From assembly GCA_003168235.1 (NCBI GenBank), contig PMSZ01000150.1:1-6461 (forward strand): DNA of 6,461 bases, in the 5' to 3' direction. Numbering within the stretch: position 1 is the stretch's first letter; each line of letters begins with the position of its first letter. Under the pieces are notes generated by a model. It made no database searches and was not told where the DNA came from. It worked only from the letters and a program-made list of their open reading frames with translations. The position numbers and the translations under genes are program-made. Positions 1-5,601 of the stretch are shown here, one piece after another. The DNA comes from Acidobacteriaceae bacterium (GTDB taxonomy: Bacteria; Acidobacteriota; Terriglobia; Terriglobales; Acidobacteriaceae).

Positions 1-124
1 CGGGTGCCCCATCCTTCGCGCTGTTGGCGAAGGGTGGGATGCCACTGCTCTTCACCCGAGACCCTTCCCCGAAACTTCTGCTTAATCCCACCCTTCGCAG
101 AAAGCGCGAAGGATGGGGCACCCG
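1..124. repeat. Nested inverted repeat (paired REP-like hairpins)
   Basis: Bases 1-21 are the exact reverse complement of 104-124, and bases 27-40 are the exact reverse complement of 85-98. The two stems are separated by 5-nt internal loops (22-26 and 99-103), and 41-84 forms the central loop. Each half can also fold alone: 8-19 pairs with 27-38 (one G-T mismatch), and 87-98 pairs with 106-117 (one mismatch). This is therefore a pair of REP-like hairpins in opposite orientation, resembling the BIME arrangement of enterobacteria. It lies just past the 3' end of the ATP-grasp gene, where it could stop transcription or protect the mRNA end. There is no T-tract, so a classical intrinsic terminator is not shown. 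The element may extend past the left edge. Confidence 0.85.
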
Positions 125-154
125 ATCCTTTGTGGCAGGGCATCGCCTCTACCA

Positions 155-1633
155 TTAGTCATTCAACACCCAGGTATCCTTGCTGCCGCCGCCCTGCGAC
201 GAGTTCACCACCAGAGACCCGCGCCGCAGGGCCACTCGGGTCAATCCTCCCGGAACCAGCGTCACGTTTTCGCCATACAAAATGTAAGGACGCAAATCCA
301 CGTGCCGCGCCTGCGCCTCACCCTCCAGGAAACACGGTGCCCGCGAAAGACTCAACGTCGGCTGTGCGATGTAATTCCGCGGCTCGGCCTCGATCCGCTG
401 CCGGAATTCTTCCCGCTCCTCCCTCGTGCTGTGCGGTCCGATCAGCATTCCGTAACCGCCTGACTCGCCGACTGCTTTTACCACCAGCTTGTCCAGATTC
501 GCCAGCACATGGTTGCGCTGCGAGCGATCCGTCAGCAGGTAGGTCTCGACATTCGGAATAATGGGCTCTTCTCCCAAAAAATAGCGGATAATCGCCGGCA
601 CGTAGGCGTACAGAGCCTTGTCGTCGGCCACGCCCGTTCCCACCGCGTTCGCCAGCACCACGCTGCCGGCACGATACGCATTGAACAATCCGGGAACACC
701 CAGGTTCGAATCGCGGCGGAAGCACAGCGGATCAAGAAAGTCGTCATCCACCCGCCGATAGATCACGTCGACGCGCTTCAGTCCGGCAGTGGTGCGCATG
801 TAGACAACGTTATCGTGCACCAGGAGATCGCGTCCTTCGACCAACTCGATCCCCATTTGCTGCGCCAGAAACGTGTGCTCGAAGTATGCCGAATTAAATA
901 CGCCCGGAGTCAGCAGCACCACCGTCGGCTCATGTCGCGTCGCTGAGTGCGCCGGACTCAACGCCCGCAGCGTCGCCAGCAGTGCCTGCGGGTAATGATC
1001 GACAGGAGAGACTCCGTAGTCGCGGAACAGCGTGGGGAAAACTTTCTTCAGAACATTGCGGTTAGCCAGCATGTAACTGACGCCGCTCGGCACTCTCAGA
1101 TTGTCTTCCAGCACGGCAAAGCTGCCATCCGGAAGCCGCACCAGGTCGGTGCCGCAGATGCTGACGTAGATCCCGCGCGGCACCGTGAGATGCCGCATCT
1201 CGCGGCGGAAGTGACGGCAACTATACACCAGTTCCCGGGGCACGACGCCGTCCGCCAGGATTCTGCCGCGGTGGTAGACGTCCTCCAGAAACAGGTTCAG
1301 CGCCGCGATCCTTTGCGTCAGCCCGCTTTCGATCTTCCGCCATTCCTGGTGCGGAATGATGCGCGGCAACAAGTCGTTGGGAAAGACGCGCTCCGTGCCC
1401 TCATCGTTGCCGTACACGGTAAACGTAATGCCCTGATGCAGAAATGAGAGATCGGCCGCCTGCTGGCTCTTGCGCATTTCCTCGGCCGGCAACGCCAGCA
1501 GCGTCTGGAAGAGTGCCTGATAATGCGGACGCGGCACTCCTGGAGCCTCGAACATCTCATCGTAGGCGCCATCGAGCTGATAATTCCGGAAGGGAGGCCG
1601 AAACAGCGCGCGGGCAGACTCCGGCATGGCCAT
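155..1633 (-). CDS. Circularly permuted type 2 ATP-grasp protein
   Basis: Cytoplasmic ATP-grasp protein of the circularly permuted group (former DUF404/DUF407), expected to join a carboxylate to an amine using ATP. The true substrate is unknown to me; relatives often sit beside alpha-E domain (DUF403) and transglutaminase-like genes and are suspected of making small peptides. Seen, numbering from the ATG at 1633: YDEMFE near residue 24, TVYGNDEG near 73-80, [12 protein letters not shown] near 159-170 followed by [11 protein letters not shown], the stretch [11 protein letters not shown] near 247, [15 protein letters not shown] near 288, [12 protein letters not shown] near 384-395, and the family's typical end [15 protein letters not shown]. 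The protein is complete at 492 residues, close to family size. Start is uncertain: GTG 1675 is in frame (506 residues) but adds an Arg-rich stretch, and ATG 1627 is also possible. None has a clear Shine-Dalgarno site. MarC lies upstream on the same strand. No alpha-E partner is visible before the left edge. Confidence 0.92.
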   Translation of the reverse strand: MAMPESARALFRPPFRNYQLDGAYDEMFEAPGVPRPHYQALFQTLLALPAEEMRKSQQAADLSFLHQGITFTVYGNDEGTERVFPNDLLPRIIPHQEWRKIESGLTQRIAALNLFLEDVYHRGRILADGVVPRELVYSCRHFRREMRHLTVPRGIYVSICGTDLVRLPDGSFAVLEDNLRVPSGVSYMLANRNVLKKVFPTLFRDYGVSPVDHYPQALLATLRALSPAHSATRHEPTVVLLTPGVFNSAYFEHTFLAQQMGIELVEGRDLLVHDNVVYMRTTAGLKRVDVIYRRVDDDFLDPLCFRRDSNLGVPGLFNAYRAGSVVLANAVGTGVADDKALYAYVPAIIRYFLGEEPIIPNVETYLLTDRSQRNHVLANLDKLVVKAVGESGGYGMLIGPHSTREEREEFRQRIEAEPRNYIAQPTLSLSRAPCFLEGEAQARHVDLRPYILYGENVTLVPGGLTRVALRRGSLVVNSSQGGGSKDTWVLND

Positions 1634-1765
1634 GGGTCTCAAGAAGCTACGGGTTCGGGTACGGCTGTGCGGCACCTCAAGACTCTAGGTGCTGGCCGAC
1701 CCCGAGTCCAATCGAAATAAGTTATGCCCGCGATTCAGTTTTTGGCAATCGGAGCGTGCGGCGGG

Positions 1766-2428
1766 TTACTTCGCCACACTTTGAATCAGCGTTTGTACGC
1801 CCCGCCAGGCAATCTGCACACCAATGCACAGGAGAATAAATGCAATCACCCGCACAATCCCGCGGATCGTTTGCGGCGAAATCTTCCGCGTGATTCCCGG
1901 TGCGTAACGGTAGCTGAGGTAGACAGTCACACTCAACGCCACCGCCGCAATAAGAATTCCGATATGGCCGAGCACGTCCTCCAGAGTCTTCGTCCGCGAG
2001 GCGTGGGCGCTCACCGTGAGCATAACTACGATGCAACCCGGACCCACCGTCACCGGAAACGTGAACGGATAAAAAACCTGCGATTCCAGAGAACGTAATT
2101 CTTCCGTTCCAGCGTCAGTGCGGGGCGCGCTCGGGGCAGCGTCGGGTCCGTTCAGCAACCCCCATCCCATGGCCGCCAAAACAAAGCCGCCCGACACCTG
2201 GACGACGGGAAGAGAGATACCAAAGAAGTTCAGTAAAGCCGCTCCGACCAGCTCCACCACCAGCAGAAAGAGCGTCGCATTCATGGCAATCCTGCGGGCA
2301 AGGTTGCGGTAGATCTCCGGCGGCGCCACGCCCACCAGCCCAAGAAAAACCAGCGCCGAACCCAGAGGATTCACCACCGGCAGCAGAGCGCTAAACGCAA
2401 GCCCGAAATATTTGAGGACGGTCAGCAT
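1766..2428 (-). CDS. MarC family integral membrane protein (UPF0056)
   Basis: Polytopic inner-membrane protein of the MarC family. The name comes from the E. coli multiple-antibiotic-resistance locus, but a role in resistance has not held up and the function is unknown. About 220 residues, with roughly six hydrophobic segments (near 7-33, 50-70, 75-95, 123-140, 152-173 and 190-210). Family marks visible are the asparagine-proline in LLPVVNPLGS of the first segment, SGGFVLAAMGWGLL in the third, and FPVTVGPGCIV opening the fourth. A polar loop rich in Ala, Pro and Glu (about 94-118) separates the two halves, in keeping with the family's two-part fold. I chose ATG 2428 because MLTVLKYFGLAF resembles the usual N-terminus. 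A TTG at 2446 would add six residues; neither start has a good ribosome binding site. It is 85 bp downstream of the E1 alpha gene and about 130 bp upstream of the ATP-grasp start, all on one strand. Confidence 0.9.
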   Translation of the reverse strand: MLTVLKYFGLAFSALLPVVNPLGSALVFLGLVGVAPPEIYRNLARRIAMNATLFLLVVELVGAALLNFFGISLPVVQVSGGFVLAAMGWGLLNGPDAAPSAPRTDAGTEELRSLESQVFYPFTFPVTVGPGCIVVMLTVSAHASRTKTLEDVLGHIGILIAAVALSVTVYLSYRYAPGITRKISPQTIRGIVRVIAFILLCIGVQIAWRGVQTLIQSVAK

Positions 2429-2513
2429 TCGAAACCGAACCAGCAAGCGGGAAGAAGCATAACACCCGCGCGTCCGACCGCCTCTGCCCGGCGCGAAAAA
2501 TGTAGGGAGCCGT

Positions 2514-3869
2514 CTACTTCAGATGTACCGCTGCTTCGGAGCGCTTCGGACCGCCGGATTTTCCCGCTCCAGCCGACTTCGGCACAGCGTATCTCGGCCT
2601 GATCTCGTGGCATCCGGCCTCGCAAAACACCCCGCCCTCGGCCGATTCGGGCGTTGGCATCGGAGAATTCATCGCCACTTCACGGTTGGCTTCCAGTTCC
2701 CGCTCCACGCTCGCGATCAGCTCATCGTTCTCGGCCGGCGTCAGCCACTTTTTCTTTTTCACCAGATAATCTTCCAGCCGCGCAATCGGATCTCTCTTCT
2801 TCCAATACTCGAACATCGGCTTCGGAACATACTCCGCGCCGTCATGGATCGCGTGTCCCTTCATGCGCATCATCTTTGCTTCAATCAACGTCGCACCTTC
2901 GCCCCGCCGCGCCCGTTCGCAAGCTTCGTGGCACGCGTCATAAACCTGGCACGCGTCAGTGCCATCGACGATCACGCCGGGAATGCCATACCCAATCGCG
3001 CGCTCGGCCAGGTCCTTGACGTGAAACTGCATGTCCGCCGGAGTCGAATATCCCCAAAGATTATTTTCGACAATCAGTACCAATCCCAGATTTTGCACTG
3101 CGGCAAAATTTATCCCTTCGTAGGTCACACCGGTCGATTGCCCGCCGTCGCCGATCCAGGTCATCACCGCGATATTTTTCCCCTGCAGCCGCGCCCCCAA
3201 TGCCACGCCCGCCAACACTGGAATCAAATCGCCCAGCATCGAGATCGGCGATGCCACGTTGCGCTTCTCAATGTCGCCGTAGTGCGATGTGCCGTCACGC
3301 CCTCGTGTGGGGGAACCCGACTTCGCCATGTACTGCATCATGATGTCGGCCGGCACAAAGCCGCGCACCAGCAGCGATCCCTGATTGCGGATCATCGGCC
3401 CCATCCAGTCATCTTTGCCGAGCGCGTAAGCCGACGCGCAGGAGCAAGCCTCCTGCCCCAGCCCGAAGTAAACGCCGCCCACAACCTTCCCTTGCTTGTA
3501 GAGATTTTCGAGCGCCGTTTCCATGCGCCGGTTCAATACCATCCAGCGATAAATCTCGATCACCTGCTGCTTCGACAGATATTTCGATTCGCGAATCGGA
3601 GGTACGGGCGCGGAGAGATCTCCGCTTTCCACTTCATAGTGAACTTCATCACCCGCGCGAACCTGCCGCACCGTAAAGGAAGGTTTTTCCAGCCGGTAAT
3701 CGCGAATGGAGTAGCTGCGCACATCGCCGTTCGGACCTACATCGCCGTTCGGACCTGCGGAGGGAACTTTGGGTTCCTGATGCTTGACCGCAGCCCGTGA
3801 ACCGGAGCCGTTCTTCTTTGTGACGGGGGCGGTGGGGGCGGCAGGAGCGGTTTTTTTCTTCATCTTCAT
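2514..3869 (-). CDS. 2-oxoacid dehydrogenase E1 component, alpha subunit
   Basis: Thiamine-diphosphate-dependent E1 alpha subunit of a pyruvate or branched-chain 2-oxoacid dehydrogenase complex. With E1 beta it decarboxylates the 2-oxoacid and passes the acyl group to lipoyl-E2 in the cytoplasm. Seen, numbering from ATG 3869 (451 residues): start of the conserved domain YLSKQQVIEIYRWM near 97, YFGLGQEA near 134, DGTSHYGD near 192, and the thiamine-diphosphate motif beginning with GDGG at 240 and ending with NN at 269-270. GHAIHD near 338 corresponds to the GHS..D region of the phosphorylation-loop segment in E1 alpha. The first 90 or so residues are a Lys/Ala/Pro-rich, probably disordered extension not usual for the family, and include a repeated PNGDVG unit. 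The tail carries FCEAGCHE and a basic end. Start: ATG 3869 has a weak GGGA upstream; GTG 3896 and ATG 3863 are alternatives. Substrate cannot be decided (pdhA-, bkdA- and acoA-type are all possible). The E1 beta gene is not adjacent; lipB is the upstream neighbour. Confidence 0.93.
   Translation of the reverse strand: MKMKKKTAPAAPTAPVTKKNGSGSRAAVKHQEPKVPSAGPNGDVGPNGDVRSYSIRDYRLEKPSFTVRQVRAGDEVHYEVESGDLSAPVPPIRESKYLSKQQVIEIYRWMVLNRRMETALENLYKQGKVVGGVYFGLGQEACSCASAYALGKDDWMGPMIRNQGSLLVRGFVPADIMMQYMAKSGSPTRGRDGTSHYGDIEKRNVASPISMLGDLIPVLAGVALGARLQGKNIAVMTWIGDGGQSTGVTYEGINFAAVQNLGLVLIVENNLWGYSTPADMQFHVKDLAERAIGYGIPGVIVDGTDACQVYDACHEACERARRGEGATLIEAKMMRMKGHAIHDGAEYVPKPMFEYWKKRDPIARLEDYLVKKKKWLTPAENDELIASVERELEANREVAMNSPMPTPESAEGGVFCEAGCHEIRPRYAVPKSAGAGKSGGPKRSEAAVHLK
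3721..3756. repeat. 18-bp perfect tandem duplication in E1 alpha gene
   Basis: Bases 3721-3738 and 3739-3756 are identical (acatcgccgttcggacct). The unit is a multiple of three, so the frame is kept and the residues PNGDVG/PNGDVR repeat in the N-terminal linker. It looks like a recent slippage or unequal-crossover duplication in a region under weak constraint. Confidence 0.95.
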
Positions 3870-3908
3870 GATGATAATCCCGCAATATGCTATCACCGGC
3901 TTGTGTGG

Positions 3909-3928
3909 CGCGGGCGCCCCCGCCCGCG
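3909..3928. repeat. GC-rich hairpin between lipB and E1 alpha gene
   Basis: cgcgggcg (3909-3916) and cgcccgcg (3921-3928) form a perfect 8-bp stem with a cccc loop, starting 5 bp past the lipB stop codon. There is no T-run on the minus strand after it, so it is not a standard intrinsic terminator. It could still attenuate transcription or stabilise the lipB 3' end. The sequence resembles a small repeat family that I associate with acidobacterial intergenic regions; that association is from memory. Confidence 0.6.
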
Positions 3929-3932
3929 AAAG

Positions 3933-4811
3933 TCAGGCCAGAAACCAATCCTCGTCGCCGTGCAGCCGCCGCACCGCTTCGGGAGCTCGCATCGGAACTC
4001 CAACCGATAGTCCAAGCAAAACGTCGAGGTTCTCGACCCACAGCATCTGGCTTCCGAAAACGCTGCCAAAATTTCGCGACAGCGAGTGAGCCACGTCGTT
4101 CCCATTGACTTCGCGCCCCAACTCTTCCCGCATTGACGTCACCGGCTTAGAGGCAATTCCGCAAGGCACGATCAGGTTGAAGTAGCTAAGGTCGGGATCG
4201 ACATTCAAAGCAAATCCGTGCGAAGTCACGGAGCGGGAAATATGCACCCCGATCGCCGCAATCTTTTTTTCGACAACAGCGCTTTCGACAACGGCGCTTT
4301 CGACAACAGCGGCCGCCGGCTCCGCTTCGGTCCAAACTCCCGTCATCCCCGCCACGCGCCGCGTCGGAATGCCAAAATCAGCGCAGGTGCGAATCAGCAC
4401 TTCCTCCAGCCTTCGAACATAATCGACCGCGCCGAGAGTCTTTCGCCGCACCGGCGCTTCTTCGGCTGCCGAGTCGGAAGCTTCTTCCTGACACCTGAGA
4501 CCTGACACCTGAGACCTGTCAAACCCGCGCAAGTCAATGATGGGATACCCGACCAACTGTCCCGGCCCATGAAACGTAACGTCTCCGCCGCGGTCGCATT
4601 CAAACACCTCGACCCCGCGCGCCGCCAGCGATTCGGTCGAAGCCAGCACGTTGGCAGCCTTGGCATTGCGTCCCAGCGTAATGACCGGAGTGTGCTCGAG
4701 CAACAGCAACACGTCGCCGATCTCTCCCGCCTTGAGCAGGTCGACCAGCTTCCGCTGCAGTCGAAGCCCTTCGCTGTAATCGACCTGCCCGAGTTGGACA
4801 ACAGAAATCAT
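3933..4811 (-). CDS. lipB: Octanoyltransferase LipB, with two repeat-bearing insertions
   Basis: Lipoyl(octanoyl) transferase: moves the octanoyl group from octanoyl-ACP to the lipoyl-domain lysine of E2 subunits and GcvH, the step before sulfur insertion by LipA; cytoplasmic. Seen, numbering from ATG 4811 (292 residues): LLLLEHTPVITLGR near 35-48, RGGDVTFHGPGQLVGYP near 74-90, GVWT near 158, KIAAIGVHI starting with the expected active-site Lys at about 183, SHGFALNV near 197-204, and IVPCGI with the catalytic Cys near 217. All expected active-site residues are present. LipB is usually about 210-240 residues. The excess is explained by an insert of about 25-30 residues after YPIIDLR (SQVSGLRCQ..., encoded by a 14-bp repeat), a VVESA repeat just before the active-site Lys, and a C-terminal tail ending DWFLA. 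ATG 4811 gives the canonical MISVVQLG start; an in-frame TTG at 4838 is less likely. The E1 alpha gene, whose complex uses its product, follows after 63 bp; the toxin gene lies 50 bp upstream. Confidence 0.96.
   Translation of the reverse strand: MISVVQLGQVDYSEGLRLQRKLVDLLKAGEIGDVLLLLEHTPVITLGRNAKAANVLASTESLAARGVEVFECDRGGDVTFHGPGQLVGYPIIDLRGFDRSQVSGLRCQEEASDSAAEEAPVRRKTLGAVDYVRRLEEVLIRTCADFGIPTRRVAGMTGVWTEAEPAAAVVESAVVESAVVEKKIAAIGVHISRSVTSHGFALNVDPDLSYFNLIVPCGIASKPVTSMREELGREVNGNDVAHSLSRNFGSVFGSQMLWVENLDVLLGLSVGVPMRAPEAVRRLHGDEDWFLA
4271..4311. repeat. 15-bp tandem repeat within lipB
   Basis: About 2.7 copies of cgacaacagcgcttt: 4271-4285, 4286-4300 (one A to G change) and a partial copy at 4301-4311. 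The period is a multiple of three and encodes repeated VVESA in LipB (residues about 169-181), directly before the active-site Lys segment. A T7 run (4264-4270) adjoins it. Copy number could vary between strains without breaking the frame. Confidence 0.92.
4487..4514. repeat. 14-bp perfect tandem repeat within lipB
   Basis: cctgacacctgaga occurs twice back to back, at 4487-4500 and 4501-4514, followed by cctgtc. On the coding strand it yields the peptide RSQVSGLRCQ in the non-conserved insert of LipB. One unit is not a multiple of three, so gain or loss of a single copy would shift the frame. The unit resembles CAGGTCTCAGGTGTCAGG repeats that I associate with acidobacterial intergenic DNA (from memory). 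Confidence 0.9.
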
Positions 4812-4823
4812 CCCGCTGTTGAA

Positions 4824-4829
4824 ATTATA
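4824..4829 (-). promoter_or_regulatory. Consensus -10 box in front of lipB
   Basis: The minus strand reads TATAAT here, a perfect match to the sigma-70 type -10 hexamer, 12 nt before the lipB ATG at 4811. A start of transcription about 7 nt past the box would leave a leader of only about 6 nt, so the mRNA would be nearly leaderless; this fits the lack of a Shine-Dalgarno site. No good -35 hexamer lies at 16-18 bp spacing, so the promoter is only a candidate. Confidence 0.4.
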
Positions 4830-4861
4830 GGCCCGCAAGTATGTGGATGGATTCTTACAAG

Positions 4862-5185
4862 TTATTCCAAGGCGAGGGCAATTTTGAGCGCGCGGTCCAG
4901 TTCCTCAATCTTGGCGCGAGCCAGCGACCCAACGAAGCGGGTCAGCTGCACCTTGCGGAGACTTATGAGGTTGTCGCACAGGATCCAACTTTCATGCTTC
5001 AAGCCTTCGTCGACACCGATGGAGACCTGGGTTGAAAATCCATGTCCGCGAGTGAGTATTGGCGCGCAGATAACGGTGGGGAATCTGGAATCGACGAGGA
5101 CCTGGCGGCTCACGACGACGAAACTCCGGTAAAGTTTAGGGTCGCCAGCCGGATGATGAACGCGATAGATTTCGCCTCGTCTCAT
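4862..5185 (-). CDS. MazF/PemK-like toxin (endoribonuclease family)
   Basis: Small 107-residue protein of the MazF/PemK family, ribosome-independent mRNA interferases that cleave RNA at short sequences and are held inactive by a cognate antitoxin. Seen: N-terminal MRRGEIYRV, the strand SFVVVSRQVL with Arg20 just before it, TVICAPILT near 37-45 (with the Thr expected in the active site), the GLKHESWILCDNLISL block near 61-76 matching the family's 'LCDQ.R' region, and the C-terminal helix AKIEELDRALKIALAL. The loop between strands 1 and 2 (HHPAGDPKLYR) is shorter than the typical 'GsEqgg.RP' form, so activity and cleavage site cannot be assumed. The gene begins 26 bp after the ribbon-helix-helix gene stop, the classical antitoxin-first order, so the two are probably translated from one mRNA. 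ATG 5185 has only a weak GAGATC upstream. Complete; no broken frame. Confidence 0.88.
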   Translation of the reverse strand: MRRGEIYRVHHPAGDPKLYRSFVVVSRQVLVDSRFPTVICAPILTRGHGFSTQVSIGVDEGLKHESWILCDNLISLRKVQLTRFVGSLARAKIEELDRALKIALALE

Positions 5186-5211
5186 CTTCTGATCTCTAAC
5201 TCGGCTGCCCG

Positions 5212-5457
5212 CTAGGCCTCAGGGTCCTGATAACGGAGAATGTCCTCCACTTCGGCATTCAGCTCATGCGCCGCTTTATTGATGAGTTCGAGATCGCGCG
5301 CTTCGATCTGTGCCCGTGCCCGTCTGCGCAAGTACTGCCTGAGCACGGCTTCGATGAGAGCCGAGCGCGATTGCTTCGGTCCGGCGATGCGATCAATCCC
5401 TGTGAGCACATCTTGTGAAAGTGTGATAGAGGTCTTCTCTTTTATACTACCTTTCAT
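5212..5457 (-). CDS. Ribbon-helix-helix antitoxin (CopG/MazE-like)
   Basis: 81-residue protein with a short N-terminal strand EKTSITLSQDVLTGIDRIA (about 7-25) followed by helix SRSALIEAVLRQYLRRRARA (about 30-49): the pattern of a ribbon-helix-helix DNA-binding domain. An acidic C-terminal part (ELNAEVEDILRYQDPEA) would bind the toxin. In such pairs the antitoxin blocks the RNase and represses its own promoter; ribbon-helix-helix antitoxins paired with MazF toxins are known, for example in Mycobacterium tuberculosis. I chose ATG 5457 because upstream codons (SWWYDGS) do not resemble the family and include no nearby ATG, GTG or TTG in frame; a longer reading from 5586 would add 43 unlikely residues. 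No clear Shine-Dalgarno site precedes it. Repeated GGTAGTAT motifs overlap the start codon. The DNA-binding assignment is by pattern; the toxin partner supports it. Confidence 0.85.
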   Translation of the reverse strand: MKGSIKEKTSITLSQDVLTGIDRIAGPKQSRSALIEAVLRQYLRRRARAQIEARDLELINKAAHELNAEVEDILRYQDPEA

Positions 5458-5474
5458 ACTACCATCATACCACC
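5444..5474 (-). promoter_or_regulatory. Iterated operator and possible promoter of the toxin-antitoxin operon
   Basis: On the minus strand three related 8-mers follow each other at 11-12 bp steps: GGTGGTAT (5474-5467), GGTAGTAT (5463-5456) and GGTAGTAT (5451-5444). The second overlaps the antitoxin ATG and the third lies inside the gene. About one helical turn of spacing is what ribbon-helix-helix dimers binding side by side would need, so this is a good candidate for the autoregulatory operator. TATGAT (5469-5464, five of six matches to TATAAT) lies within it and could be the -10 box, which would put transcription start at or next to the ATG. No strong -35 is seen. Confidence 0.55.
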
Positions 5475-5601
5475 ATGAGTGAAGTCCATCAGCACGGCGC
5501 TTCGGATAAGCGACCCGAAACTGAGTTGCGCATGTGGAGGTCAACATCCCCGCTCCTTCGGCGGTGCTCACGGCAGGCTCTATCACAGAGAAGGCGAATA
5601 G

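Noticed and set aside
4..561. Plus-strand open frame of 185 codons at the left edge
   Set aside because: It overlaps the repeat and is antisense to the well-supported ATP-grasp gene. The protein is Pro/Arg/Ser-rich with no domain, as expected of a GC-driven shadow frame.
1634..1765. Promoter for the ATP-grasp gene downstream of marC
   Set aside because: No convincing -35/-10 pair was found in the gap of about 130 bp, so none is reported.
2429..2513. Terminator between E1 alpha and marC
   Set aside because: I searched the 85-bp gap for a stem followed by a T-run on the minus strand and found only scattered GC-rich pieces without a clear stem.
2523..3800. Plus-strand open frame of 425 codons
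   Set aside because: Entirely antisense to the E1 alpha gene, whose motifs are unmistakable. The translation is His/Arg-rich and resembles no family.
4262..4270. A AAA AAG slippery heptamer in the lipB reading frame (dnaX-like frameshift site)
   Set aside because: The sequence matches, but I see no Shine-Dalgarno-like stimulator upstream. A -1 shift would meet a stop soon after and remove the catalytic Cys, so programmed frameshifting is unlikely.
4569..5132. Plus-strand open frame of 187 codons across lipB and the toxin gene
   Set aside because: Antisense to two recognised genes; no protein features.
5458..5586. N-terminal 43-residue extension of the antitoxin
   Set aside because: The residues do not resemble the family and cross the likely operator and promoter; ATG 5457 gives a normal antitoxin size.
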